Positions 20,346 to 29,126 of a stretch of 64,000 nucleotides of DNA are shown here, piece after piece. Location of the stretch: the NCBI RefSeq assembly GCF_026168755.1, contig NZ_JAPFDR010000002.1, positions 62,001 through 126,000 on the forward strand, in the 5' to 3' direction. A program made the translations under genes and the position numbers. This DNA comes from Clostridium sp. (GTDB lineage: Bacteria; Bacillota; Clostridia; Clostridiales; Clostridiaceae). Each line of letters opens with the position of its first letter. The first letter of the stretch is position 1. The notes beneath the pieces are model-generated. The model was not told the DNA's origin. It did no database searches and worked only from the letters and a program-made list of their open reading frames with translations.

Positions 20346-21657
20346 CTTTATAATTTCTCCTTATCTTTATTAGATATATTGAATATGCTGCTACTCCTTT
20401 TAATATACTAGAAATTGCTATACTCCACCATACTCCATCAATTCCAAGTGTTTGCATCAAGGTTAATGCCATTGGAATTCTTAAAACTGTAAAAACAATA
20501 CTAATTATGGCTGGTATCTTAGGCATTCCTAACCCTGTAAATAATCCATTTGATACCATTTCTATTGTACTAAAGCTTTGAGAAAATGCAACTGCCTGTA
20601 AGTAACCACTAGTAATTAAAATAGTACCTTTATCCCTAATAAACAGCCTTATAATTGGCTCCTTAAAAATAATAAAAATTATCGACATAATCATTGAATA
20701 AATAATACCCAATATTAATGCAGTATAATATCCTTGCTTTATTCTTTTAAACTTACTAGCTCCAAAATTTTGACCTGTAAAACTAGCTATAGCACCATTT
20801 AGTCCACCTATAACCATGTATGTTATTGACTCAATTTGCAATCCAATCTTTTGTGCTGCAATTGAATTTGTTCCAAATATGGCAATTATCTTAGCTAAAG
20901 TTATATTAACTATTGTAAATAATATTCTTTGAAATGCCATTGGAAAACCTAATCTTATAATTTCTATTACTTTTTCTTTATCAATACCTATAGATTTATC
21001 ATAATGTAAAACTCCATTTGATTTTATCCTATATAGAATAAACATTACTATATTAGCTATTAGTGTTGCTACTGCTGCTCCTAATACCCCTAATTTAAAT
21101 ATATAAATAAATATTGGATCTAAAATTATATTTATTATCATTCCTACAGCACTTATCTTTAAGGAATCTCCATTATTTCCAAAACTACTAAATATTCTTG
21201 CATATAGAAAATTAAAAAATGAGAAAAATAAAATTGGTGCATTCATAGCCAAATAATAATATGAATTTCTTTCTACAACATCATTATTAAGGCTTAAAAA
21301 TGAAATAAAACTTTTCCCTAAAATTATTAAAATTAATGCATATATTATTGATATCACAAAATTTATTGCTAGCCCTGAATTAATATATTGTTTTACCTCT
21401 TTATTATTTTTCTCTCCAATAGCATGGGAAACTTTTATCCCTGTTCCTATAACAACTAATGAGTTAATAGAATACCCTAATCCAATAAAAAAGCTTGATG
21501 ATCCTATACTTGCTACAGCATTACTTCCTAATCCACCTACCCATAACATATCTATTAAGTTATAAGTAAATTGTAATAATGAACTTCCCATAATAGGTAA
21601 TGCTAAGGCTGTAAGTACATTAATAACTTTTCCTTGTGTTAAATCAATTTTCTTCAT
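20335..21657 (-). CDS. MATE family efflux transporter
   Basis: The 440-residue protein has about twelve hydrophobic helices in two homologous halves, with the MATE signatures PIMGSSLLQFTYNLIDMLWVG at the start of the first half and QKIGLQIESITYMVIGGLNGA in the second. MATE pumps export organic cations or drugs in exchange for Na+ or H+. The gene overlaps gshF by 11 bases, so the two are probably cotranscribed. Export of a thiol conjugate is conceivable, but the sequence gives no direct evidence for it. Substrate unknown. Confidence 0.88.
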   Translation of the reverse strand: MKKIDLTQGKVINVLTALALPIMGSSLLQFTYNLIDMLWVGGLGSNAVASIGSSSFFIGLGYSINSLVVIGTGIKVSHAIGEKNNKEVKQYINSGLAINFVISIIYALILIILGKSFISFLSLNNDVVERNSYYYLAMNAPILFFSFFNFLYARIFSSFGNNGDSLKISAVGMIINIILDPIFIYIFKLGVLGAAVATLIANIVMFILYRIKSNGVLHYDKSIGIDKEKVIEIIRLGFPMAFQRILFTIVNITLAKIIAIFGTNSIAAQKIGLQIESITYMVIGGLNGAIASFTGQNFGASKFKRIKQGYYTALILGIIYSMIMSIIFIIFKEPIIRLFIRDKGTILITSGYLQAVAFSQSFSTIEMVSNGLFTGLGMPKIPAIISIVFTVLRIPMALTLMQTLGIDGVWWSIAISSILKGVAAYSIYLIKIRRNYKDVK

Positions 21658-21819
21658 TTATTCTCCTTAAAATTATTTTTTATTTAATCATCAAAAATAA
21701 TACTTATTACTTAAACATAGATATTTATCTATGTTTAATATAGTTTTTTATTTTTTAATTGTCAACAATAATAGTACTAACTTACACCAGAAACTTTTAT
21801 ATTATAAATCAAAACACAA

Positions 21820-21855
21820 GGTTTATCACAATACTTAAATTTATTATGATAAACC
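21820..21855 (-). terminator. Hairpin downstream of the ArsR gene
   Basis: GGTTTATCA pairs with TGATAAACC around an 18-base AT-rich loop, 11 bases after the stop at 21866. The T tract is short. Confidence 0.5.
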
Positions 21856-21865
21856 CTTTATAAAT

Positions 21866-22186
21866 TTAACAATCACAATTGCCATCTTCTTCAAGCATTG
21901 TTTTTTTATTATTTAACATTAATTCATTTAAGAACAGTAATAATTGTTTTGTATTATCCTCATTTAAACTATAATAATTCCAAGTTCCCTCTTTTCTTGA
22001 TATAACTAAACCACAGTCAATTAATACTTTCATATGATGAGATAATGTTGGTTGAGTAAATTTAAAATGTTCTAATAATCTACAAGCACATCTCTCACCT
22101 AATGATAATATATAAATTATTTGTAATCTATTCGAATCACTTAATGCTTTAAATATTTTTGCATTATTATCATATTTACTATCCAT
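21866..22186 (-). CDS. ArsR/SmtB family transcriptional regulator
   Basis: The 106-residue winged-helix repressor has the helix-turn-helix at about residues 33-62 (LLEHFKFTQPTLSHHMKVLIDCGLV). Cys-rich sites in GERCACRLLEH and in the C-terminal GNCDC suggest sensing of a metal(loid) or thiol-reactive compound, as in ArsR-type sensors. The track-style start at 22198 is a TTG inside the ribosome site. The ATG at 22186 lies 4-5 bases after GGAGGAG and is preferred. No arsenic or cadmium resistance gene follows, so its target is uncertain; the downstream MATE-gshF pair is one possibility. Confidence 0.85.
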   Translation of the reverse strand: MDSKYDNNAKIFKALSDSNRLQIIYILSLGERCACRLLEHFKFTQPTLSHHMKVLIDCGLVISRKEGTWNYYSLNEDNTKQLLLFLNELMLNNKKTMLEEDGNCDC

Positions 22187-22215
22187 AAACTCCTCCAATA
22201 AAACACCTTTAAATA

Positions 22216-22935
22216 TTATTCTACCCTAAATTCTTCTCTTAAATTACAGATTATTATTTTTCTAATATCTTCTGCTAAAGTTTTTTCTTCATCTTTTGTT
22301 AAACTTTCGGTTTCTATTGGCTTATCAAAAATTACATTAACAGTAGATGGCTTAAATTTTTTATTTTTTTCAAATGATGTAAATGCTGCATCTATTGTTA
22401 CAGGTACTATTGGCACCTTAGCTTTAATTGCTAACTTTAAACTTCCTTTTTTAAATGGAAGTGGCTTCCCATCTAAACTTCTTGTTCCTTCTGGAAAGAT
22501 CATCATTGAATATCCATCATTTAAATTCTTTACTCCTTCATTAATCATTCTTACTGCATCTCTAGGATTTTGTCTATCTAAAGCAATACACTTTCCTTTT
22601 GGTAGCCAGTAACTTAAAATAGGTGTTTTTAATACCTCTTTCTTTGAAACAAATCCTACCTGTCTTTCTGTTGAATATAATATAACTGGAATATCTAATA
22701 TACTTGTATGATTCCCAATAAAAACGCATGGTTCATTAGGTATATTTTCTTTACCTTTAATAACTAAATTCATTCCTATAATATTTATAGTGAACTTTGA
22801 CCATAAATACATAGACTTTACCGCATATTCTGTTGCTTTATGTATACCTTCCTTACGTTTTATATGTTCATATTTGAATCCCTTAATTCTAGTATATATC
22901 ATATAGAAAAAATATTTTATAGCTTTTATTATCAT
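22216..22935 (-). CDS. plsC: 1-acyl-sn-glycerol-3-phosphate acyltransferase
   Basis: PlsC acylates lysophosphatidic acid to phosphatidic acid at the inner membrane face during phospholipid synthesis. The 239-residue protein has an amphipathic/hydrophobic N terminus, the catalytic NHTSILD motif (H76), the FPEGTRS substrate motif at about 148-154 and the later VPIVPVTI block. GGAGGAG precedes the ATG. It lies 29 bases upstream of the ArsR gene in the same direction, so the two may be cotranscribed, although their functions appear unrelated. Confidence 0.92.
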   Translation of the reverse strand: MIIKAIKYFFYMIYTRIKGFKYEHIKRKEGIHKATEYAVKSMYLWSKFTINIIGMNLVIKGKENIPNEPCVFIGNHTSILDIPVILYSTERQVGFVSKKEVLKTPILSYWLPKGKCIALDRQNPRDAVRMINEGVKNLNDGYSMMIFPEGTRSLDGKPLPFKKGSLKLAIKAKVPIVPVTIDAAFTSFEKNKKFKPSTVNVIFDKPIETESLTKDEEKTLAEDIRKIIICNLREEFRVE

Positions 22936-23033
22936 ATAACTCCTCCTGTGTTTATAACTTTAATTATTATAACATCACTTTGTATAAGCTAACAAATATT
23001 TATTCTCTATAAGTTCACAATATTATAAAAATA

Positions 23034-23071
23034 AAGCATCTATTAAGATTAATTGTTCTTAATAGATGCTT
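23034..23071 (-). terminator. Terminator of the tkt-isomerase operon
   Basis: A perfect 15-base stem (AAGCATCTATTAAGA paired with TCTTAATAGATGCTT) is followed by TATTTTTAT on the minus strand, 20 bases after the stop at 23092. Confidence 0.85.
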
Positions 23072-23091
23072 ATTTCTCTTTAAATTAAATA

Positions 23092-24579
23092 TTATTTAAA
23101 TGGATTTTCAGTTTTATAAAGCATTCCCTTTGGTTGATTAAATCCAACCTCTTTAACTCCTAAATAATTAAATACATTTGCTATAGCCTTACCAAAATGT
23201 CCAAATGCAACTGCTCCATGATGTGGATATCTTCCTTCTATTAATACATGTCTATAGAATCTTCCCATTTCAGGAATAGCAAATATACCAATTGATCCAA
23301 ATGATCTTGTTGCTACTGGTAATACTTCACCTTCTGCAACATATGCTGTTAATTCAGCATCTGCATTACTTTGTAATCTAAAGAATGTAATTTCACCTGG
23401 AACAATATCACCTTCTAAAGTACCTCTAGTAATGTTTGGCTCTTGATTTGGTTCTAAAGCTCTAGCCATAATCATTTGATTTTTCATATTTTTAAATGAT
23501 AATTTGCATGCTGGAGTATTTCCACAGTGAAACCCCATAAAAGTATCCTTTAATGTATAGTTGAATTTATCTTTAATCTCTTCTTCATACATATCTCTTG
23601 GTACACTATTATTAATATCTAATAATGTTACAGCATCTTTACTTACACAAGTTCCAATATACTCACTTAATGCTCCGTAAATATCAACTTCACATGATAC
23701 TGGAATTCCTCTCGAAACTAATCTACTGTTTACATAACATGGCACAAATCCAAATTGAGTTTGGAATGATGGCCAACATTTATTAGCAAATACAACATAT
23801 TCTCTAGATCCTTTATGAGCTTCCATCCAGTCTAATAATGTTAATTCATATTGAGCTAACTTAGGTAAAATACCTGGCATTTTATTCCCTTCTCCAAGTT
23901 CCTTTTCCATATCAGCTATAACTTCTGGAATTCTTGGATCATTTTCATGTTCATTAAATGCTGCAAATAAATCTAACTCTGAATTTTCTTCAATTTCAAC
24001 ACCTAAATTATATAATTGTTTAATTGGTGCATTACATGCTAAGAAATCTTGAGGTCTTGGTCCAAAAGATATAATTTTTAAATTTTGTAATCCTAAAAGT
24101 GTAGTAGCCACTGGCTCAAACTCTTTAATCATTTCTGCAACTTCTTCATAAGTTCCCACTGGATATTCTGGAATATATGCTTTAATATTTCTTAATGCTA
24201 AGTTATAGCTAGCATTTAACATACCACAGTAAGCATCTCCTCTTCCACCAATTAGATTATTTCCTGTTTCTTCAGCAGCAGCAACAAACATAACTGGTCC
24301 ACCAAACTCTTTTGCTAATAATGTCTCAGCTGTTTCTGGTCCAAAGTTTCCTAGATATACAACTAAAGCATTTACTCCTGCTTCTTTAACTTCTGCTAAA
24401 GCTTTTCTCATATGAACTTCGCTTTCAACAGTTGTCGGACATTCATAAATATCCCCGTAAGTTTCTTTGTAAGCTTTAACTACAGCTTGTCTACGTCCTG
24501 CAGATAACTCCATTGGGAAACAATCTCTGCTAACTGCAACAATTCCTAATTTTACATCTGGTATATTTTTAAAATTCAT
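23092..24579 (-). CDS. L-fucose/L-arabinose isomerase family protein, probable xylose isomerase
   Basis: The 495-residue protein belongs to the FucI/AraA isomerase superfamily (N-terminal GIVAVSRDCFPMEL, central VVFANKCWPSFQTQFGFVPC, GIPVSCEVDIYGALSEYI, C-terminal HHGAVAFGHFGKA). It does not resemble the classic TIM-barrel XylA. Its neighbours are xylulokinase, a ROK regulator, transketolase and DUF4867. As I recall, the C. acetobutylicum homologue in the same arrangement (CAC2610) was assigned as a second type of xylose isomerase, so conversion of D-xylose to D-xylulose is the best inference. GGAGGA supports ATG 24579 over a GTG at 24594. L-fucose or L-arabinose as substrate remain alternatives. 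Confidence 0.8.
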   Translation of the reverse strand: MNFKNIPDVKLGIVAVSRDCFPMELSAGRRQAVVKAYKETYGDIYECPTTVESEVHMRKALAEVKEAGVNALVVYLGNFGPETAETLLAKEFGGPVMFVAAAEETGNNLIGGRGDAYCGMLNASYNLALRNIKAYIPEYPVGTYEEVAEMIKEFEPVATTLLGLQNLKIISFGPRPQDFLACNAPIKQLYNLGVEIEENSELDLFAAFNEHENDPRIPEVIADMEKELGEGNKMPGILPKLAQYELTLLDWMEAHKGSREYVVFANKCWPSFQTQFGFVPCYVNSRLVSRGIPVSCEVDIYGALSEYIGTCVSKDAVTLLDINNSVPRDMYEEEIKDKFNYTLKDTFMGFHCGNTPACKLSFKNMKNQMIMARALEPNQEPNITRGTLEGDIVPGEITFFRLQSNADAELTAYVAEGEVLPVATRSFGSIGIFAIPEMGRFYRHVLIEGRYPHHGAVAFGHFGKAIANVFNYLGVKEVGFNQPKGMLYKTENPFK

Positions 24580-24675
24580 AATTAATTCCTCCACCCTTTT
24601 ACTTTTCTAATAATTTATTTTAAATTTTAATTAATTAACTTCTTAATCTATGCCAAAGGCATCTTAACTTTTAAC

Positions 24676-25299
24676 TTATTTTAAACAAATGTTTTTACCT
24701 TTTAAACCAATAAATGCTCCTTGCTCTCCAAGATCTGTTTCTGGGTGTCCAATAAGCCATTTATTTTTTGCAAATAACAATGTATCTTCATCTTGTTTTT
24801 CTATATTACTTTCTAATGCTGTATTTGTATTTTTATGTAGTATAACTACACATTTAAATCCATTTTCATTAGCATTGCATGGTGCATAATGTAATGTGGT
24901 TCCATAAACTTCTATAGCAGTTCCTGCTGGTACAAAAATAGCCTCAATTTTTGAAGTATCATAAGAGTAATCCTCTTCAATATCTTGCTCTAGACCTAAT
25001 AATAAAATTAAATCAGTAACAGCTATATTAATTTCACTTGTTCTATGATATTCAACTGCATTTAACATATAGTTGTTTCCATTACAATAACCTATTTGAA
25101 TATCAAGACCTCCAAATTCCCTATTTTTAAATTCTTTAGCTACTTCCAAATCTTCTAATTCTTTTATAGAAGGTTCATATATAACTCCTTCAGGTAATGG
25201 AGTTTCTTCCATCTTATTCAAAAGCTCTTTAACATCATAATTCTTAATTACTCTACCATACTTTTTAAATTCTATATCATTAACACTTTTTATAACCAC
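24676..25299 (-). CDS. DUF4867 family protein
   Basis: The 207-residue protein is a small cupin-like beta protein of the DUF4867 type. Visible elements are FGGLDIQIGYCNGNN, NAVEYHRTSEINIAVTDLILLLG and VPAGTAIEVYGTTLHYAPC, where His, Glu and Tyr residues could form a sugar- or metal-binding pocket. Homologues sit next to the FucI-like xylose isomerase gene in clostridia (recalled, not checked), so a role as sugar mutarotase or isomerase partner is plausible but unproven. The start is GTG at 25299 with AAGGAG 9 bases upstream. It lies 42 bases after tkt and about 96 before the isomerase gene. Confidence 0.7.
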   Translation of the reverse strand: MVIKSVNDIEFKKYGRVIKNYDVKELLNKMEETPLPEGVIYEPSIKELEDLEVAKEFKNREFGGLDIQIGYCNGNNYMLNAVEYHRTSEINIAVTDLILLLGLEQDIEEDYSYDTSKIEAIFVPAGTAIEVYGTTLHYAPCNANENGFKCVVILHKNTNTALESNIEKQDEDTLLFAKNKWLIGHPETDLGEQGAFIGLKGKNICLK

Positions 25300-25340
25300 T
25301 CAATCCATCTCCTTATATATAAGTACAAACTTCTCAATAA

Positions 25341-27326
25341 TTAGTTAAATAATTTCATTGTTTCATTAACAACATTTTCAACTGTGAATCCGAATTGTTT
25401 AAATAGTGCTACTGCATTTCCTGATGCACCAAATGTGTCTAATGAAATAATTCTTCCATCTAAACCTACATATTGATGCCATCCAAATGAAGTTAAGGCC
25501 TCAACTGCAACTCTTTTTCTAACGTTGTTTGGAAGTACACTTTCTTTATATTCTTCATCTTGAGCATTAAATACTTCAAATGATGGAATACTTACAACTC
25601 TTGCATCTATTCCTTTTGCTTCTAATTCATCTGCTGCCTTGTAGATAAGTTCAACTTCAGAACCTGAAGCCATTAAAATTACATCAGGAGTTTCTTTCTT
25701 AGAGTCTTTAATAATATATCCTCCATTTAATGCTCTCTTTGCACATCCATCATATAGAGGTAACTTTTGTCTAGTTAACACTAATGAAGTTGGAGTAGTA
25801 GCATTAGTTACTGCATAATACCAAGCTGCAGCAGTTTCCTTTGAATCTGCTGGTCTAAATACAGTCATATTTGGCATACTTCTTAGTGCTGCTAATTGCT
25901 CAATTGGTTGATGAGTTGGACCATCTTCTCCTACACCAATACTATCATGTGTTAATACATAAGCTACTGGTAAATTCATTAATGAAGATAATCTCATTGC
26001 ACCCTTCATATAATCACTAAATACAAAGAATGTTGCACAAAATACCTTTAATCCACAATGAGCATACATACCATTTGCTATTGCAGCCATTGCATGTTCT
26101 CTTACTCCAAAGTGAAGATTTCTTCCACTTCTATCTTCAGCTGAGAAATCACCTTTTCCACTCATATAAGTTTTATTAGATGGTGCTAAATCAGCTGATC
26201 CTCCAACTAAATTAGGTATTAAATTTGCTAATCTATTTATAATAATTCCTGAAGATTCTCTTGTAGCCATATCTTTATCAAAGCTCCAAAATTCTTCATT
26301 ATTTAATAAAGCCTCACTATCCATTTCTTCTAACATCCACTTATAATACTCTTCTGCTAATTCTGGATATTCATTTTTGTAAGCTTCAAATAAACTATTC
26401 CAATATTTCTCTTTTTCAACTCCTGCATTAATATAATTCTCCATATTAGAATATACTTCTGATGGAATATAGAAATCCTCTTGCTTCCATCCTAGATTTT
26501 CTTTCATGGATTTTATATTTTCAGCTCCTAAAGGTTCTCCATGGGCAGATGCTTTTCCTTGTTTTGCAGGACATCCAAATCCAATTTGATTTTTAACTAT
26601 TATCATTGATGGTTTTGTAGTTTCTCTTTTTGCTTCTTCAATAGCATTTTCAATAGATTCAATATCATTTCCATCATTAACTTTAATTACTTGCCAATTA
26701 TATGCTTCATATCTCTTTGCTACATCTTCTCTAAATGCTATATCTGTATCACCCTCAATAGAAATATTGTTTGAATCATATAAAACAATAAGCTTTCCTA
26801 ATCCTAAAGTTCCAGCAAGCGATGAAGCTTCTCCTGAAATTCCTTCCATTAAACATCCGTCACCAACGATTGCATAAGTATTATGATTAACCACTTCATA
26901 TCCTGTTCTATTGAACTTTTCTGCTAAATGAGCTTCTGCAATTGCCATACCAACAGCATTACATATACCTTGTCCTAAAGGACCTGTTGTTATTTCAACA
27001 CCTGGAGTATGTCCATATTCAGGATGTCCCGGTGTTAAACTACCAACTTGTCTAAAACTCTTAATATCTTCAATAGTTATTCCATATCCAAATAAATGTA
27101 ATAAAGAATATTCAAGCATTGATCCATGACCTGCTGATAATATAAATCTATCTCTATTATCCCAATTTGGATTTTTACCATTATGATTCATTTTACTCCA
27201 TAATGTATATGCCATTGTTGCTGCACCAAGTGGTAGTCCTGGATGCCCTGATTTTGACTTTTCTATTGCATCTGCTGATAAAATTCTTATTGAATTTATA
27301 CATAATTTATCTACTTCTCTACTCAT
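25341..27326 (-). CDS. tkt: Transketolase
   Basis: Transketolase moves two-carbon units between pentose and hexose phosphates using thiamine diphosphate. The 661 residues contain the three usual domains: the diphosphate-binding [18 protein letters not shown] (about 153-170), the central Pyr domain with [14 protein letters not shown] and [15 protein letters not shown], and the C-terminal domain. H residues at SGHPGLPLG (about 27) and AHGEPLG are in place. It follows the broken transaldolase gene by about 90 bases and reads on to DUF4867 and the isomerase, which fits pentose breakdown through xylulose 5-phosphate. Confidence 0.95.
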   Translation of the reverse strand: MSREVDKLCINSIRILSADAIEKSKSGHPGLPLGAATMAYTLWSKMNHNGKNPNWDNRDRFILSAGHGSMLEYSLLHLFGYGITIEDIKSFRQVGSLTPGHPEYGHTPGVEITTGPLGQGICNAVGMAIAEAHLAEKFNRTGYEVVNHNTYAIVGDGCLMEGISGEASSLAGTLGLGKLIVLYDSNNISIEGDTDIAFREDVAKRYEAYNWQVIKVNDGNDIESIENAIEEAKRETTKPSMIIVKNQIGFGCPAKQGKASAHGEPLGAENIKSMKENLGWKQEDFYIPSEVYSNMENYINAGVEKEKYWNSLFEAYKNEYPELAEEYYKWMLEEMDSEALLNNEEFWSFDKDMATRESSGIIINRLANLIPNLVGGSADLAPSNKTYMSGKGDFSAEDRSGRNLHFGVREHAMAAIANGMYAHCGLKVFCATFFVFSDYMKGAMRLSSLMNLPVAYVLTHDSIGVGEDGPTHQPIEQLAALRSMPNMTVFRPADSKETAAAWYYAVTNATTPTSLVLTRQKLPLYDGCAKRALNGGYIIKDSKKETPDVILMASGSEVELIYKAADELEAKGIDARVVSIPSFEVFNAQDEEYKESVLPNNVRKRVAVEALTSFGWHQYVGLDGRIISLDTFGASGNAVALFKQFGFTVENVVNETMKLFN

Positions 27327-27417
27327 CTTTAACCCCTTTTTTTCACTTTTAATGCTTTTTAAATTTGCTGTTCTATTAGTTCAGTAAATTGAAAATTTAT
27401 CTTATTCTATTTTTATG

Positions 27418-27814
27418 CTATTTTCCAAAAGCTGAAGCCCAGTCTGCCTTAAACTTTTCTAGACCTGCATCTGTTAGTGGATGTTTAATCATTTGCATTA
27501 CTAAAGCATATGGTACTGTTGCAATATGTGCACCTGATCTTGCAGCTTCTGTAACATGAATTGGATGTCTTACGCTTGCAGCAATTATTTCTGTTGTTAT
27601 CCTGTGAACGTCAAAAATTTCTGCAATTGTTCTAACAAGCTCCATTCCATCCATAGATATATCATCTACTCTTCCTAAGAATGGGCTAACATAAGTTGCC
27701 CCTGCATTTGCTGCTAATAACGCTTGGTTAGCAGAAAATATTAAAGTAACATTTGTTTTAATTCCTTCACTATCTAATATGTTCTACATTTGCAGTGTCT
27801 AAAAATAACTTCAT
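27418..27814 (-). pseudogene. tal: Transaldolase with internal deletion and frameshift
   Basis: The ATG at 27814, with AAAGGGG before it, opens [14 protein letters not shown], the N terminus of the small FSA/TalC-type transaldolase, and then meets TAG. From 27780 another frame gives [19 protein letters not shown] and continues to a normal C terminus at 27418. In intact proteins of about 215 residues these segments are roughly 80 codons apart. The missing part should hold the Schiff-base lysine (usually in VVKIP). The longest ORF left, from an internal ATG at 27654, is only 78 residues. It could not work as a transaldolase. Confidence 0.85.
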
Positions 27815-27832
27815 ATTAAAAATCCCCTTTAT

Positions 27833-27854
27833 ATTATAAATGTTATTTAATAAC
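27833..27854 (-). promoter_or_regulatory. Promoter -10 and candidate XylR operator, tal-tkt operon
   Basis: TATAAT reads on the minus strand at 27838-27833, about 20 bases before the tal ATG. Immediately upstream lies the perfect 13-base palindrome GTTATTTAATAAC (27842-27854), between the -10 and -35 positions where a repressor would block polymerase. Twelve of its bases recur upstream of xylB. Confidence 0.5.
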
Positions 27855-27885
27855 TTTTTAAAACTATTTTTAAAAGTTTCTTTAT

Positions 27886-27915
27886 AAAAAGGCAGCCATT
27901 ATTTTCTGCCTTTTT
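27886..27915 (-). terminator. Terminator of xylB-xylR
   Basis: AAAAAGGCAG pairs with CTGCCTTTTT across a 10-base loop, about 30 bases after the ROK gene stop. It separates xylB-xylR from the tal-tkt unit. Confidence 0.8.
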
Positions 27916-27944
27916 AATTGTAAGTTTGATATCTACAACATTAA

Positions 27945-29087
27945 TTAATTTAAAAATTCCTCTAATGGAACCATTGCTGCCCCTAAAAGATATGATTCTT
28001 TAAATTCTGTAACATCCATCTTACAATTTTTCTCACTTGTAAATAAATTATCCTTATATACAATACTTCTTAAAATATCTATATTTTCTTTTAATAAAAT
28101 ATTTATATCTCCACCTAAGACTACACTACTTGGATCTAATATCATTGTTAAATTAGCAATTCCTACACCAAGAATATTAAAATATCTTTCTAAAATTTCC
28201 TTTGTAGTCTTGTTTCCCTTTTCAAATAAAGATATAAATTCTTCTATATCATCCAATTTTTCATTACTTATTTCATTGAAGTCTTCTAATAATGCATTCT
28301 TTGATGTATATGCTTCTAAACAACCTTGAGAACCACATTTGCAACCTTTACCACCAATAGTTATTTTAATATGTCCCATTTCACCAGCGTCATTATTGCT
28401 TCCTCTATAGATCTTTCCATCTATTATTATTCCTAATCCTAATCCATCAGTAATTGAAACATATAAAAGATTACTTAATATATCCTTTTTATTTAAAAAT
28501 TCATAATAAGCCGAAAGATTAGCTTCATTATCTATATATATATTAGTATTAAATTCTTCAAAACTTTTCTTTAAATTATAATTTTCAGCTCTCAATAGAT
28601 AACATTTTTTTATTATCCCTTCTTCAGAATCTACTGTACCAGGTATTGAAATACCAATTCCTAATAATTTATCAATAGAAATGTCATTTCGACTTAATAT
28701 TTCTCTAATATTATCTTTAGTAATAGCTACTATATTTTCAAAGCCTTCATTATTATGTCTTATCCTAATATCTTCTATAACTTCTTTTTTTAGATTTATT
28801 ATAGATAATTTCACATGACGAGGAGTCAACGCTATTCCTAAAGCAAATCTACAATTTTCATTAATTTTTAAAGCCATTGCCTTTCTTCCACCAGTAGATT
28901 CTAAAGATCTAACATCACTAACAATTCCTTCATTTTTTAGTTCTGTAATATTAGTTGAAACTGTTGTAATACTTATATCTAAGCTTCTTGAAATATCTAA
29001 TTTAGTTATTTCATTTTTTTCTAATAATAACTTAATTATTTTTTTTCTATTTGTTTCTTTAATTTTACTATGATTTACTTCTATCAA
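27945..29087 (-). CDS. xylR: ROK family transcriptional regulator, probable XylR
   Basis: The 380-residue protein joins an N-terminal winged helix-turn-helix (about 15-62, with ITKLDISRSLDISITTVSTNI) to a ROK sugar-kinase-like domain. That domain has the GISIPGTVD motif and the zinc site H239 with C249, C251 and C256 in GCKCGSQGCLE. This is the layout of XylR/NagC repressors, which release DNA on binding a sugar. It lies 39 bases downstream of xylB in one operon and next to the pentose genes, so autoregulated control of xylose use is likely. Binding sites are proposed at 27842-27854 and 30670-30704. Confidence 0.88.
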   Translation of the reverse strand: MIEVNHSKIKETNRKKIIKLLLEKNEITKLDISRSLDISITTVSTNITELKNEGIVSDVRSLESTGGRKAMALKINENCRFALGIALTPRHVKLSIINLKKEVIEDIRIRHNNEGFENIVAITKDNIREILSRNDISIDKLLGIGISIPGTVDSEEGIIKKCYLLRAENYNLKKSFEEFNTNIYIDNEANLSAYYEFLNKKDILSNLLYVSITDGLGLGIIIDGKIYRGSNNDAGEMGHIKITIGGKGCKCGSQGCLEAYTSKNALLEDFNEISNEKLDDIEEFISLFEKGNKTTKEILERYFNILGVGIANLTMILDPSSVVLGGDINILLKENIDILRSIVYKDNLFTSEKNCKMDVTEFKESYLLGAAMVPLEEFLN

Positions 29088-29126
29088 ATTATGCCTTCCC
29101 CTCTCAGTTTCAATTATCCAAACTTT

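Noticed and set aside
27418..27654. Short 78-residue ORF as a complete transaldolase
   Set aside because: It begins at an internal methionine; the true start and catalytic region are separated by a deletion and frameshift.
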